From assembly GCA_002331565.1 (NCBI GenBank), contig DCZC01000170.1, positions 4,261-18,691 of the forward strand: DNA of 14,431 nucleotides. Direction: 5' to 3'. A program made the position numbers and the translations under genes. This stretch comes from Gemmatimonas sp. UBA2094. GTDB lineage: Bacteria > Gemmatimonadota > Gemmatimonadetes > Gemmatimonadales > Gemmatimonadaceae. How positions within the stretch are numbered: position 1 is the stretch's first letter; every line of letters begins with the position of its first letter. The notes below the pieces were generated by a model that searched no databases, had not been told where the DNA came from, and saw only the letters and a program-made list of their open reading frames with translations. Of the stretch, positions 13,996 to 14,431 are shown piece by piece.

Positions 13996-14431
13996 ATGAA
14001 CAGCACATTCAACCTTCTCGACCTGTTCGTGCTCCTGCTGTATCTCGGCGGCACGACGGCGCTCGGCATGTATATCGGCCGCAATCAAAAGTCGGCGAAC
14101 GACTACTTCGTAGCCGAGCGGGCGATTCCGTGGTGGGCGGTGCTGTTCTCCATCGTCGCGAGTGAGACGTCGGCGCTCACGTTCATCAGCATTCCCGGCT
14201 TGTCGTACACCGGCAATCTCGGATTTCTTGAGGTCGTGGCGGGGTACATCCTCGGGCGCGTCGTGGTGGCGTACACGCTGCTGCCGCGCTACTTCGCCGG
14301 CAATCTGGTGACAGCGTATGCACTGTTGGAGACGCGCTTCGGCCTTGGGACCCGGCGCTTCACGTCGGTGGTGTTCATGGTGACGCGCGCGATGGCCGAT
14401 GCCGTACGGGTCTTCGCGACGGCCATTCCGG
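13996..14431 (+). CDS. Sodium:solute symporter (SSS family), 5' part, runs off window
   Basis: The first 145 residues of an SSS-family secondary transporter; the rest is beyond the window end. Predicted membrane helices lie at about 7-27, 47-69, 77-97 and 122-144. The loop SANDYFVAERAIPWW at 33-47 and the helix ASETSALTFISIPG at 55-68 are typical of the family, which couples Na+ entry to uptake of sugars, amino acids or other small solutes. The ATG at 13996 is used; a GTG at 13984, directly after the fusion-gene stop, is in frame and is an alternative, and neither has a clear ribosome site. The 12-nt spacing to the NagB/PIG-L fusion suggests co-transcription and uptake of an amino sugar, possibly MurNAc or GlcNAc. 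That substrate is inference. Confidence 0.9.
   Translation, partial: MNSTFNLLDLFVLLLYLGGTTALGMYIGRNQKSANDYFVAERAIPWWAVLFSIVASETSALTFISIPGLSYTGNLGFLEVVAGYILGRVVVAYTLLPRYFAGNLVTAYALLETRFGLGTRRFTSVVFMVTRAMADAVRVFATAIP

Noticed and set aside
1..14431. Mobile elements, CRISPR arrays, tRNA or rRNA genes
   Set aside because: Reading both strands showed no transposase or integrase motifs, no regularly spaced repeats and no RNA gene landmarks.

Overview
The window reads as a gene-dense, high-GC bacterial chromosome segment with frequent GTG starts and 1-4 nt stop/start overlaps. The mix of families (a NagB/PIG-L fusion, a NamZ/DUF1343 lipoprotein, myo-inositol-phosphate synthase beside a CDP-alcohol phosphatidyltransferase) suits the Gemmatimonadota or a Bacteroidota-related lineage. 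The high GC and very short spacers favour Gemmatimonadota. This assignment is an inference from gene content only. I see no RNA genes, insertion sequences, phage genes or CRISPR arrays.

Layout. Positions 1-8606 form one minus-strand run of 13 genes in which no gap exceeds 24 nt and several genes overlap. In transcription order they are: CDP-alcohol phosphatidyltransferase, inositol-3-phosphate synthase, a FixH/YtkA-like lipoprotein, an unknown 97-aa protein, a 99-aa two-helix membrane protein, a 2-oxoacid dehydrogenase E2 subunit, two small unknown proteins (81 and 88 aa), a PHP phosphoesterase, a pteridine-reductase-like SDR, a Rossmann protein with a Cys-rich segment, thioredoxin reductase (trxB), and a metallo-beta-lactamase-fold hydrolase cut by the window edge. 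The first two genes together would make inositol phospholipid. The rest look like a mixed housekeeping/redox operon.

Positions 8742-14431 hold a second theme. A minus-strand NamZ-type exo-N-acetylmuramidase lipoprotein is divergent from a plus-strand serine beta-lactamase-family lipoprotein. These are followed by an IscA/ErpA-type Fe-S protein, a NagB-like plus PIG-L deacetylase fusion, and the start of a sodium:solute symporter. Apart from the Fe-S protein, these families fit recovery of peptidoglycan amino sugars: external trimming, uptake, deacetylation and isomerisation/deamination.

Most notable points: the NagB domain has Thr where the ring-opening Asp is expected and is fused to an intact-looking deacetylase domain; the SDR has His in place of the catalytic Tyr; an 8-base C tract separates two small genes that would fuse in frame if one C were lost; and an uncharacterised Rossmann protein carries a CPxxC...CP segment and lies directly upstream of trxB.
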